A stretch of DNA of 20,484 bases, from contig JAEWOP010000169.1 of NCBI GenBank assembly GCA_023399635.1, forward strand, positions 1 to 20,484. The letters run 5' to 3'. This stretch comes from Pseudomonadota bacterium (GTDB lineage Bacteria; Pseudomonadota; Alphaproteobacteria; Rhizobiales; Rhizobiaceae). Shown piece after piece: positions 13,097 through 20,484 of this stretch. A program made the translations under genes and the position numbers. The notes beneath the pieces were generated by a model. It ran no database searches. It was not told the DNA's origin and saw only the letters and a program-made list of their open reading frames with translations. The first letter of the stretch is position 1; each line of letters starts with the position of its first letter.

Positions 13097-14260
13097 ATGC
13101 CAGTGCTCAATCGTGCCGCCGAAATGCAGGAAGAGGTTGCCGGCTGGAGGCGCCACCTCCATGAGCACCCAGAGATCCTTTACGACGTGCACGAGACGGC
13201 TGCCTTCGTGGCGGACAAGCTGCGGTCGTTCGGCTGCGACACCGTTGAAACAGGCATTGGCCGCACTGGGGTAGTGGCCATCATCACGGGTCGTCCGGGG
13301 GACGGGCCGACGGGCGGTTTCCGGGCCGACATGGACGCGCTGCCAATCTTGGAGACAAGCGGAAAGGCGTGGGCATCCAAGACGCCGGGCAAGGCGCATT
13401 CTTGCGGCCATGACGGCCACACGGCCATGCTTCTTGGTGCCGCACAATACTTAGCGGAAACGCGTAACTTCAAAGGATCGGTCGCGGTGATCTTCCAACC
13501 GGCGGAGGAGGGCGGCGCTGGAGCGCTTGCCATGGTCAACGACGGATTCCTGGATAAGTATGCGATCAGCCAGGTCTATGGCATGCATAACTCGCCCGGC
13601 CTGCCGCTTGGTCAGTTTGCCATTCGCAAGGGTTCGGTGATGGCGGCCGCTGATACTTTCGAAATCACCATCAACGGCCGCGGAAGCCATGCTGCACAGC
13701 CCCATAATGCAATCGATCCAGTGCTGACAGCGTCACACGTGGTGGTGGCTCTGCAGTCCATCGTCTCACGCCAGACCGATCCGCTGCATTCGCTGGTGGT
13801 GACGGTGGCTTCCATTCACGGAGGGGAAGCCAACAACGTGATCCCCGACACGGTAAAGCTTGGCGGTACCGTACGCACGCTCCTGCCAGAGATGAGGGAC
13901 TTCGCCGAGAAACGGTTGAAGGAAGTGGTTCAGGCGACAGCCATGGCACACGGCGCGTCAGCCGAGGTGCTTTACCGACGTGGCTACCCGGTGACCTTCA
14001 ATCACGATGCGGAAACGGAATTCGCGGCGGCCGTTGCCGGTAAGGTCGGCGGACCGAACACGGTCGATACAGGCATGGCGCCGCACATGGGCGCGGAGGA
14101 TTTCTCCTACATGCTGGAGCGTCGCCCCGGCGCCTTCATCTTCATTGGCAACGGCGACACGGCGAACCTTCACAACCCCGCCTACGACTTCAACGACGAG
14201 GCACTGCCCTATGGCATCAGCTACTGGGTAACGCTTGCCGAGACGGCGCTCGCGGCTTGA
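13097..14260 (+). CDS. M20-family metal-dependent amidohydrolase/carboxypeptidase (hippurate hydrolase-like)
   Basis: Cytosolic enzyme of 387 residues, no signal peptide. M20 family members hydrolyse amide bonds of N-acyl amino acids or small peptides using two metal ions. Visible ligands and motifs: 'RRHLHEHPEILYDVHET' at the N-terminus, 'GFRADMDALP' near residue 75, Cys103 and His105 in 'SCGHDGHTAM', Glu137/Glu138 in 'QPAEEGG', His164 in 'GMHN', the lid-domain His198 in 'GRGSHAAQP', and His359 in 'LHNPAYDFND'. This matches the HipO/AmhX/IAA-amino-acid-hydrolase-like subgroup. It is followed 28 bases later by the fused transporter ATPase, so the enzyme probably acts on what the transporter brings in. 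The exact substrate cannot be read. Confidence 0.92.
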   Translation: MPVLNRAAEMQEEVAGWRRHLHEHPEILYDVHETAAFVADKLRSFGCDTVETGIGRTGVVAIITGRPGDGPTGGFRADMDALPILETSGKAWASKTPGKAHSCGHDGHTAMLLGAAQYLAETRNFKGSVAVIFQPAEEGGAGALAMVNDGFLDKYAISQVYGMHNSPGLPLGQFAIRKGSVMAAADTFEITINGRGSHAAQPHNAIDPVLTASHVVVALQSIVSRQTDPLHSLVVTVASIHGGEANNVIPDTVKLGGTVRTLLPEMRDFAEKRLKEVVQATAMAHGASAEVLYRRGYPVTFNHDAETEFAAAVAGKVGGPNTVDTGMAPHMGAEDFSYMLERRPGAFIFIGNGDTANLHNPAYDFNDEALPYGISYWVTLAETALAA

Positions 14261-14288
14261 CGGCCCCCATCCTGAAGAGGAGACTCCC

Positions 14289-16136
14289 ATGTCGCCAGCG
14301 CAAACGACAGACGAAGCGGTGGGTGGTTCCAAGGAGCCGGTTCTCTCCGTCCGTGATCTCACAACCTCGTTCAGGGTCGATGACCAGTGGCGGTCGGTGG
14401 TGAAGAGCATCTCGTTCGATATTGCGCCGAGGGAAACGGTGGCCATCGTCGGCGAGAGTGGCTCGGGAAAGAGCGTGACCTCGCTTTCGATCATGCGTCT
14501 CCTTCCGAAGAACTCCAGCCGCATCGAAGGCAGCGTGAAACTGAGCGGGCGCGAGCTACTGACATTGCCGGACGAGAAGATGCGGCAGGTGCGCGGCAAC
14601 GAGATCGCGATGATCTTCCAGGAGCCGATGACCTCGCTCAATCCGATCTTCCCGATCGGCAAGCAGATCGCGGAGGCTCTGACAGTTCATCAGGATATCT
14701 CCAAGGCACAGGCGCGGGCGGAGGTGACCCGGTTGCTGGAGAAGGTGCGGATCCCGAACGCCAAGAACCGTTATGACGAGTTCCCGCACCAGTTCTCAGG
14801 CGGCATGCGTCAGCGGGTGATGATCGCGATGGCGCTTGCCTCCAAGCCCAAGCTGCTGATCGCCGACGAACCGACGACTGCGCTGGACGTGACCATTCAG
14901 GGACAGATCCTCGACCTTATCAAGACGCTGCAGGACGAAGAGGGCATGTCGGTGCTCTTTATTACCCATGACATGGGGGTCGTCGCGGAGGTGGCGGACC
15001 GAACCATCGTCATGTACCGTGGCGAGGCGGTCGAGACCGGACCCACAGCGCAGATCTTCCATCAGGGACAGCATCCATACACACGTGCTCTGCTGTCGGC
15101 CGTTCCGCGGTTGGGCTCGATGGGCGACCGGAAGCTGCCGCTGCGCTTCCCCAGCATCGACATCTCCACGGGCGAGCAGTTTGCGCTCCAGGACGTCAGC
15201 GATACGGTTGCGAAGACAAAGACGCCAATCCTTGACGTGAAGGACCTGACCACACGCTTCGACATTCATGCCGGCCTCTTCGGACGCAAGACCGGTGCCG
15301 TGCATGCGGTGGAGAAGGTGTCGTTTCAGGTCTTCGAGGGTGAAACGCTCTCCCTCGTCGGCGAATCCGGTTGCGGCAAGTCCACGACCGGCCGCTCGGT
15401 GACGCGGCTCATCACCCCGATCAGCGGCAATGTGATGATCGATGGTTATGACGTGATGCGGCTGGATAAGGCCTCGCTTAGAACGATGAGGCGGTCGATC
15501 CAGATGGTGTTTCAGGACCCTTTCGCAAGCCTCGACCCGCGCATGAGCATTGGTTCGGCGGTCATGGAGCCGTACCTCGAGCACAAGCTGGGGACCAAGA
15601 AGCAGGCTCGCGACAAGGCGGCGGATCTCCTTCAGAAGGTCGGTCTTTCACCCGACATGATGCGACGCTTCCCGCACGAGTTCTCGGGCGGCCAAAGGCA
15701 GCGCATCGCCATAGCCCGAGCTCTGATGCTCGATCCGAAGGTAATCGTCGCCGACGAGGCGGTTTCGGCACTTGACGTTTCGATCAAGGCGCAGGTCTGC
15801 AACCTGCTCCTTGATCTTCAGCAGAGCCTCAAGCTCGCCTATCTCTTCATCAGCCATGACATGGCGGTCGTCGAGCGGGTGAGCCACCGCGTGGCAGTCA
15901 TGTATCTCGGCGAGATCGTGGAGATCGGTCCGCGTGCGGCCGTGTTTGAAAATCCGCAGCATCCCTATACGAAGAAACTGATGGCGGCTGTTCCCATTCC
16001 TGATCCCTCACGCCGTGGCATCAAGCGCAACATGGCGATAGAGGAAATCAAGAGCCCAATCAGGCCCGTAGATTACGTTCCCCCGGCGCGGGAGTACCGT
16101 GAAGTGTCGCCAGGACACCTCGTTCAGATGGCCTGA
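14289..16136 (+). CDS. Fused double ATP-binding protein of a peptide-type ABC importer (GsiA-like)
   Basis: Protein of 615 residues carrying the DppD-like and DppF-like ATPases in one chain. Domain 1: Walker A 'GESGSGKS' (55-62), signature 'FSGGMRQ' from 169, Walker B 'LLIADEP' (189-195), H-loop His228, and the family tail 'QHPYTRALLSAVP'. Domain 2: Walker A 'GESGCGKS' (358-365), signature 'FSGGQRQ' from 465, Walker B 'VIVADEA' (485-491), His523, tail 'QHPYTKKLMAAVP'. Both sites look intact. ATG 14289 follows GAGGAG; an upstream in-frame ATG at 14235 overlaps the M20 gene and is less likely. It supplies the ATPases missing from the leftward operon at 12773-8995, so the importer is divided between two divergent transcripts. 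Confidence 0.93.
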   Translation: MSPAQTTDEAVGGSKEPVLSVRDLTTSFRVDDQWRSVVKSISFDIAPRETVAIVGESGSGKSVTSLSIMRLLPKNSSRIEGSVKLSGRELLTLPDEKMRQVRGNEIAMIFQEPMTSLNPIFPIGKQIAEALTVHQDISKAQARAEVTRLLEKVRIPNAKNRYDEFPHQFSGGMRQRVMIAMALASKPKLLIADEPTTALDVTIQGQILDLIKTLQDEEGMSVLFITHDMGVVAEVADRTIVMYRGEAVETGPTAQIFHQGQHPYTRALLSAVPRLGSMGDRKLPLRFPSIDISTGEQFALQDVSDTVAKTKTPILDVKDLTTRFDIHAGLFGRKTGAVHAVEKVSFQVFEGETLSLVGESGCGKSTTGRSVTRLITPISGNVMIDGYDVMRLDKASLRTMRRSIQMVFQDPFASLDPRMSIGSAVMEPYLEHKLGTKKQARDKAADLLQKVGLSPDMMRRFPHEFSGGQRQRIAIARALMLDPKVIVADEAVSALDVSIKAQVCNLLLDLQQSLKLAYLFISHDMAVVERVSHRVAVMYLGEIVEIGPRAAVFENPQHPYTKKLMAAVPIPDPSRRGIKRNMAIEEIKSPIRPVDYVPPAREYREVSPGHLVQMA

Positions 16137-16233
16137 GGCATCTCACGCTGTTTCGGTGCTTGCCGTCCCCTCCGCCGTTGTTTGACAGGCAGCGTCGAAG
16201 CGTGGCAGCAACGGTGCGGGGAGGATAGCATTC

Positions 16234-17187
16234 ATGGTGAAAAGGTCCGATTCACACGGGCGGCTTGACGATGCGGCACGCGCCGGTTGGCTGTACTATG
16301 TCGCCGGCCGGACGCAGGACGAGATTGCAAACGCCATGGGGATTTCCCGGCAATCCGCGCAGCGCCTCGTTTCCCTTGCTGTTGCGGAGCGGCTGATCAA
16401 GGTTCGGCTGGACCATCCAATTGCCGCCTGTCTGGAACTGGGCGAAGCGCTGCGGGCGAAATATGGACTGAGGCAGGTGGAAGTCGTGCCAAGCGACCCA
16501 GCGGCCGGTTCCACCACTGTCGGGATTGCCGAAGCAGGCGCGGCTGAGATCGAGCGGTGGCTGAAGCGTGCAGACCCTATCGTGCTTGCGATCGGCACCG
16601 GCCGGACGTTGAAGGCGGCAGTCGATCAGTTGCCGCCGATGGAATGCCCGCAACATCGGATCGTGTCCTTGACCGGCAATATCGGACCCGATGGATCTGC
16701 AGCTTATTACAACGTCATCTTCTCCATGGCCGATGCCATCAAATCCCGGCATTTCCCAATGCCGCTGCCGGTGCTGTGCTCCTCTGCGGAGGAGCGTGAC
16801 GCGCTCCACGACCAGGCGCTTGTGCGCTCAACGCTGGCGCTGGGGGCTCAGGCGGATGTCACCTTTGTCGGTATCGGTGAACTCGGTCCCGATGGTCCCC
16901 TCTGCGTCGATGGTTTCCTTGCAAAAGACGAGATGATGACCTTGGTTGACAGCGGTGCCGCCGGAGAGATCTGCGGATGGGTTTTCGACAAGGAAGGAAA
17001 ACTTCTGTTGGACTCGATCAATGACCGCGTCGCCAGTGTTCCAATCCCCTCCAGCAAGACATCCTGCGTTATCGGTCTGGCTCAGGGGCAGCGCAAACTA
17101 ACTGCAATTCAGGCGGCCCTGCTGGGGCAACTCATCAATGGGCTGATTACGGATGAGGCAACGGCTGAGCAATTGCTCCACGGCTGA
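16234..17187 (+). CDS. SorC/DeoR-type sugar-binding transcriptional regulator
   Basis: Regulator of 317 residues. The N-terminal helix-turn-helix (about residues 12-55) includes 'AGRTQDEIANAMGISRQSAQ', and the rest is the SorC-type sugar-phosphate-binding domain: 'VLAIGTGRTLKAAVDQL', 'IVSLTGNIGPDGS', 'TFVGIGELGPDGPLCVDGFL' and 'SKTSCVIGLAQGQRK'. It lies directly upstream of smoE on the same strand and probably controls that operon in response to a sugar or polyol derivative. GGGGAGGA precedes the ATG. A TTGACA box at 16181-16186 could be its -35, but a convincing -10 is lacking. It may be the gene called smoC in related rhizobia; I recall that name but cannot confirm it here. Confidence 0.88.
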   Translation: MVKRSDSHGRLDDAARAGWLYYVAGRTQDEIANAMGISRQSAQRLVSLAVAERLIKVRLDHPIAACLELGEALRAKYGLRQVEVVPSDPAAGSTTVGIAEAGAAEIERWLKRADPIVLAIGTGRTLKAAVDQLPPMECPQHRIVSLTGNIGPDGSAAYYNVIFSMADAIKSRHFPMPLPVLCSSAEERDALHDQALVRSTLALGAQADVTFVGIGELGPDGPLCVDGFLAKDEMMTLVDSGAAGEICGWVFDKEGKLLLDSINDRVASVPIPSSKTSCVIGLAQGQRKLTAIQAALLGQLINGLITDEATAEQLLHG

Positions 17188-17224
17188 GCAAATAATATTA
17201 ATGTTGTTTGAGGTGGTTAGTCAT

Positions 17225-17245
17225 CTTCGCTGCAATGCAGCGAGG
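17225..17245. repeat. Hairpin upstream of smoE
   Basis: TCGCTGC (17227-17233) and GCAGCGA (17237-17243) form a seven-base stem with loop AAT, extendable by two pairs to 17225-17245. It lies between the regulator stop (17187) and the smoE promoter. It may end the regulator transcript, though no T-run follows, or act as a second operator half. Confidence 0.4.
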
Positions 17246-17253
17246 ATTTCGCA

Positions 17254-17282
17254 TTGACTTGTTCCGCTCGAGAATGAGTAAT
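17254..17282 (+). promoter_or_regulatory. Sigma-70-type promoter for smoEFG
   Basis: TTGACT (17254-17259) is separated by 17 bases from AGTAAT (17277-17282), a good housekeeping-type pair. It sits about 48 bases before the smoE ATG and directly ahead of a perfect palindrome. Confidence 0.5.
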
Positions 17283-17295
17283 TGCCCATGGGCAA
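17282..17295. promoter_or_regulatory. Candidate operator palindrome for the smo operon
   Basis: TTGCCCATGGGCAA is a perfect 14-base palindrome that starts at the end of the predicted -10 and covers the expected transcription start. This is a classic repressor position. The adjacent SorC/DeoR-type regulator is the obvious candidate to bind it. This is inferred from symmetry and location only. Confidence 0.55.
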
Positions 17296-17329
17296 AGCGA
17301 ATGCTCGTTCCATCTTCGGGAGGAAGATC

Positions 17330-18643
17330 ATGACACTGAAAACAATTTTGCTGGGCGGCTGCTCGGCGCTGGTACTTGCCGGCATGGCTTCGGCCGAGAC
17401 CCTCACCATAGCAACCGTCAACAACGGCGACATGATCCGCATGCAGGGTCTGACGGAGGACTTCACGTCGAAGAACCCCGACATCCAGCTCGAATGGGTG
17501 ACGCTGGAGGAAAACGTCCTTCGCGAGCGCGTGACGACGGATATTGCGACTTCCGGCGGCCAGTACGACATCATGACAATCGGCAACTACGAAGTTCCGA
17601 TCTGGGCAAAGCAGGGCTGGCTGACCGAACTTAGCGGACTGGGCGACAACTATGATGTCGACGACCTGCTTCCCTCTATTCGCGGCGGCCTGACCGTCGA
17701 CGGCAAGCTTTATGCAGCACCCTTCTACGGCGAGTCGGCGATGATCATGTATCGCACCGACCTGCTGGAGAAGGCTGGTCTCCAGATGCCGGAATCCCCG
17801 ACATGGGAGTTCATAGCCGATGCAGCTCGCAAGATGACCGACCGCAGCGCCGACATCAACGGCATCTGCCTGCGCGGCAAGGCGGGCTGGGGCGAGAACA
17901 TGGCCTTCATCACGGCGCTGACGAATTCCTTCGGCGGACGCTGGTTCGACGAAAACTGGCAGCCGCAGTTCGACCAGCCGGAATGGAAGGAAGCGCTGCA
18001 GTTCTATGTTGATCTGATGAAGGATGCTGGCCCGGCCGGTGCTTCGTCCAACGGCTTTAACGAGAACCTGACGCTCTTCCAGCAGGGCAAGTGCGGCATG
18101 TGGATGGATGCGACGGTGGCGGCGTCCTTCGTTTCCAACCCCAATGACTCGACGGTTGCCGACAAGGTCGGCTATGCGATCTTCCCGTCCAAGGAAGGCG
18201 TCGATAATCATGGCCACTGGCTGTGGTCTTGGAACCTTGCCATCCCGGCGAGCTCGCAGAAGGCGGAAGCGGCCCAGAAGTTCATCGCCTGGGCAACCAG
18301 CAAGGAATACCCCGAGTGGGTGGCTTCCAAGGAAGGCTGGGCCAATGTGCCTCCGGGCACCCGCACCTCGCTCTACGAGAACGAGGAGTACAAGAAGGAG
18401 GCCGCCTTCGCAGAGCCCACTCTTGCAGCCATGAACGCCGCCGACATCACCAAGCCTTCGGTGAAGCCGGTGCCTTACACGGGTGGCCAGTTCGTCGCGA
18501 TCCCCGAATTCCAGGCGATCGGCACGAATGTCGGCCAGTTGTTCTCCGCCGTGGTTGCGGGCCAGTCTTCCGTCGATGATGCGCTGGCCCAGGCCCAATC
18601 CGCCACCGTGCGCGAGATGACCCGCGCGGGCTATATCAAGTAG
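17330..18643 (+). CDS. smoE: Polyol/sugar ABC transporter substrate-binding protein, SmoE-like
   Basis: Periplasmic receptor of about 437 residues in the family-1 (MalE-like) group, with signal peptide 'MTLKTILLGGCSALVLAGMA' and cleavage near 'ASA'. The mature start 'ETLTIATVNNGDMIRMQGLT', 'GQYDIMTIGNYEVPIWAKQG' and 'LYAAPFYGESAMIMYRTDLL' match sorbitol/mannitol-binding proteins of alphaproteobacteria. ATG 17330 follows GGGAGGAAG; an in-frame TTG at 17282 lies inside the palindrome and is not used. It leads the operon with smoF and smoG; the ATPase and polyol dehydrogenase genes are expected past the window edge. The exact polyol is inferred from family resemblance. Confidence 0.9.
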   Translation: MTLKTILLGGCSALVLAGMASAETLTIATVNNGDMIRMQGLTEDFTSKNPDIQLEWVTLEENVLRERVTTDIATSGGQYDIMTIGNYEVPIWAKQGWLTELSGLGDNYDVDDLLPSIRGGLTVDGKLYAAPFYGESAMIMYRTDLLEKAGLQMPESPTWEFIADAARKMTDRSADINGICLRGKAGWGENMAFITALTNSFGGRWFDENWQPQFDQPEWKEALQFYVDLMKDAGPAGASSNGFNENLTLFQQGKCGMWMDATVAASFVSNPNDSTVADKVGYAIFPSKEGVDNHGHWLWSWNLAIPASSQKAEAAQKFIAWATSKEYPEWVASKEGWANVPPGTRTSLYENEEYKKEAAFAEPTLAAMNAADITKPSVKPVPYTGGQFVAIPEFQAIGTNVGQLFSAVVAGQSSVDDALAQAQSATVREMTRAGYIK

Positions 18644-18660
18644 GCTCCTCCCGAGCAGTT

Positions 18661-18690
18661 GCCGCCCAGCTTGATGTTGGGCGGCCTTTT
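18661..18690 (+). terminator. Intercistronic terminator/attenuator after smoE
   Basis: GCCGCCCA (18661-18668) pairs with TGGGCGGC (18678-18685) around a nine-base loop, followed by CTTTT. It is 17 bases after the smoE stop. It would partly end transcription so that the binding protein is made in excess over the permeases. Confidence 0.7.
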
Positions 18691-18773
18691 CCAGTCTGCC
18701 TCATTAAGCGAAGAACATGCCGCCTTGGTCTTCGAAGATCGAAAACCCGCGGCATTTGGAGGAGGGCGCCAGG

Positions 18774-19646
18774 ATGGCAACACAGAATACGAAAGGACTG
18801 GCCCGCCTGATGATGGCGCCGTCCGTCATCCTTCTTCTGGTGTGGATGATCGTACCGCTGTCGATGACGCTGTGGTTCTCGTTCCAGAACTACAACCTTC
18901 TCAATCCGGCCAATGTCAGCTTCGCCGGCCTTTTCAACTATCGCTTCTTCTATACGGACCCGGCTTTCTTCCAGTCGATCTGGAATACCCTGATGATCGT
19001 TGGTGGCGTGCTGCTGATCACGGTCGTCGGGGGGGCGTTGATTGCACTTCTGATCGACCAGCCGATCTTCGGGCAGGGGATCGTGCGCATCCTGGTGATC
19101 TCGCCCTTCTTCGTCATGCCGCCGGTTGCGGCACTGGTGTGGAAGAACATGATCATGCATCCGGGCTATGGGGTGCTGGCGGATATCAACCGTCTGCTGG
19201 GCCTGCAGCCGGTCGACTGGTTCGCCCAGTACCCACTGCTGGCAATCATCATCATCGTTGCCTGGCAGTGGCTGCCCTTCGCGACGCTCATCTTGCTGAC
19301 CGCCCTTCAGTCGCTCGACAGCGAGCAGAAGGAGGCGGCCGAGATGGACGGCGCCAACGTCTTCAACCGCTTCATCTACCTGACCCTGCCGCATCTGGCG
19401 CGGGCGATCACCGTCGTCATACTGATCCAGACAATCTTCCTCCTGGGCGTCTACGCGGAAATCCTCGTTACGACCAATGGAGGACCCGGCTACGCCTCCA
19501 CCAACCTGGTCTTCCTGATCTACCGCACAGCGCTGCTTGGCTACGATGTCGGCGGGGCATCCGCAGGCGGCATCATCGCCATCATCCTCGCCAACATCGT
19601 CGCGATCTTCCTGATGCGCGCGGTGGGCCGAAACCTGGACCGATAG
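18774..19646 (+). CDS. smoF: Polyol/sugar ABC transporter permease, SmoF-like (MalF type)
   Basis: Inner-membrane permease of 290 residues with six hydrophobic segments. The first spans residues 12-35, and the coupling loop 'EAAEMDGANVFNRFIYLTLP' begins at residue 187, the EAA motif of carbohydrate importers. 'TNGGPGYASTNLVFLIYRTA' is typical of MalF-like permeases. ATG 18774 is chosen, with GGAGGAGGG and CAGG upstream. Earlier in-frame starts would add an unusual Pro/Trp/Arg stretch. smoG follows nine bases after the stop. Confidence 0.9.
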   Translation: MATQNTKGLARLMMAPSVILLLVWMIVPLSMTLWFSFQNYNLLNPANVSFAGLFNYRFFYTDPAFFQSIWNTLMIVGGVLLITVVGGALIALLIDQPIFGQGIVRILVISPFFVMPPVAALVWKNMIMHPGYGVLADINRLLGLQPVDWFAQYPLLAIIIIVAWQWLPFATLILLTALQSLDSEQKEAAEMDGANVFNRFIYLTLPHLARAITVVILIQTIFLLGVYAEILVTTNGGPGYASTNLVFLIYRTALLGYDVGGASAGGIIAIILANIVAIFLMRAVGRNLDR

Positions 19647-19655
19647 GGGAAGACC

Positions 19656-20480
19656 ATGGCACGCGCAGTCACCACCCGGCACAAGATCATCGCCACCGCC
19701 GCCGCCTGGACCGTTGCCCTGGTGATCTTCTTTCCGATCCTCTACTCCCTGATCACCAGCATCAAGACCGAGCCCGAAGCGATCGCCGGCTTCATCCTGA
19801 TCCCCTCCTTCACGTTCGAGAACTACGTGACGGTGCAGACCCAGCGGGACTACATCAAGCCGTTCATGAACTCGGTCATCCTGTCCGTGGGCTCCACCAT
19901 TGTGGCGCTGATCATCGGCATCCCGTCCGCCTGGGCCATGGCGTTCTCGCCCACAAAGCGCACGAAGGACGTGCTGATGTGGATGCTGTCGACCAAGATG
20001 ATGCCGGCCGTTGCCGTGCTGGTGCCGATCTACCTGATGTTTCGCGACTTCGGCCTTCTTGATACGCGCATCGGGCTCACAATCATGCTGACGCTGATCA
20101 ACCTGCCGATCGTCATCTGGATGCTCTACACCTATTTTCGGGAGATACCGGGCGAGATCCTCGAAGCCGCGCGGATGGACGGAGCAGGGCTGTGGCAGGA
20201 GATCGTCTACGTGCTGACGCCCATGGCGGTGCCCGGTATCGCCTCGACCCTCCTCCTCAACATCATCCTCGCCTGGAACGAGAGCTTCTGGACGATCCGT
20301 TTGACGACGACAAATGCGGCGCCGTTGACGGCCTTCATCGCCTCCTTCTCCAGCCCGCAGGGCCTGTTCTGGGCGAAGCTGTCGGCCGCCTCCACCATGG
20401 CGATCGCGCCAATCCTGATCATGGGCTGGTTCAGCCAGAAGCAACTCGTTCGCGGCCTGACCTTCGGCGCGGTTAAGTAA
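19656..20480 (+). CDS. smoG: Polyol/sugar ABC transporter permease, SmoG-like (MalG type)
   Basis: Second permease of the polyol importer, 274 residues and six hydrophobic segments. The EAA coupling loop 'EAARMDGAGLWQEIVYV' begins at residue 170. The N-terminal helix and 'FFPILYSLITSIKTEPEAI', and the C-terminal 'SQKQLVRGLTFGAVK', are typical of MalG/SmoG-type proteins. GGGGAAG precedes the ATG. The gene is complete and ends four bases before the window edge. The ATPase gene (smoK in the known operon) would be expected immediately downstream. Confidence 0.9.
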   Translation: MARAVTTRHKIIATAAAWTVALVIFFPILYSLITSIKTEPEAIAGFILIPSFTFENYVTVQTQRDYIKPFMNSVILSVGSTIVALIIGIPSAWAMAFSPTKRTKDVLMWMLSTKMMPAVAVLVPIYLMFRDFGLLDTRIGLTIMLTLINLPIVIWMLYTYFREIPGEILEAARMDGAGLWQEIVYVLTPMAVPGIASTLLLNIILAWNESFWTIRLTTTNAAPLTAFIASFSSPQGLFWAKLSAASTMAIAPILIMGWFSQKQLVRGLTFGAVK

Positions 20481-20484
20481 GGAA

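Noticed and set aside
17198..18598. A 466-codon open frame on the minus strand
   Set aside because: It is antisense to smoE, whose signal peptide and binding-protein motifs are clear. The antisense product has no recognisable domain.
18636..20444. A 602-codon open frame on the minus strand
   Set aside because: It lies opposite smoF and smoG, which have clear permease motifs. Its product is rich in Asp, Gly, His, Gln and Arg without any domain, the usual shadow of a GC-rich gene.

Overview
The window looks like chromosomal DNA of an alphaproteobacterium, most likely a member of the Rhizobiaceae (Rhizobium/Agrobacterium/Sinorhizobium group). The reasons are the complete EcfG-NepR-PhyR general stress response (GSR) module with an HWE-family histidine kinase, several copies of the matching promoter motif (GGAAC, 18-19 bases, TT), the dense complement of solute ABC transporters and a sorbitol/mannitol-type smoEFG operon. 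No rRNA, tRNA, insertion sequence, phage gene or CRISPR array was seen.

Layout. (1) 110-3464, +: a peptide/nickel-type ABC importer (binding protein plus two permeases) whose ATPases are not adjacent inside the window. (2) 3697-4529, +: a DUF883/ElaB-type membrane-anchored protein and a YqjE/holin-like membrane protein, with a possible stress promoter upstream. (3) 4531-8760: the signalling block. It holds a Crp/Fnr regulator (-), a single-domain receiver protein (+), ecfG and nepR (-), phyR (+) and an HWE kinase (+). (4) 8761-8940: a short intergenic stretch that I read as a stress-induced small RNA gene on the minus strand. It has a consensus EcfG promoter and three stacked hairpins, two of them with C-rich loops sharing the heptamer GUCCCCC. 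(5) 8995-16136: a second peptide-type importer split across a 323-base divergent promoter region. The binding protein and two permeases run leftward; an M20 amidohydrolase and a fused double ATPase run rightward. (6) 16234-20480, +: a SorC/DeoR-type sugar-responsive regulator followed by smoE, smoF and smoG of a polyol importer that continues past the window edge.

How the parts work together. In the known GSR mechanism, stress activates an HWE kinase, PhyR is phosphorylated, its sigma-like domain captures the anti-sigma factor NepR, and EcfG is freed to transcribe GGAAC-type promoters. The sequence here suggests a wired loop. Nearly symmetric GGAAC boxes sit between nepR-ecfG and phyR, a weaker one lies before the kinase, one lies upstream of the DUF883 gene, and a consensus one drives the candidate sRNA. 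That sRNA resembles the published Caulobacter GsrN in position, promoter and C-rich loop, but homology has not been tested. The split importer plus M20 enzyme is best read as uptake and intracellular hydrolysis of an acylated amino acid or peptide. The smo block has a probable operator palindrome overlapping its promoter.
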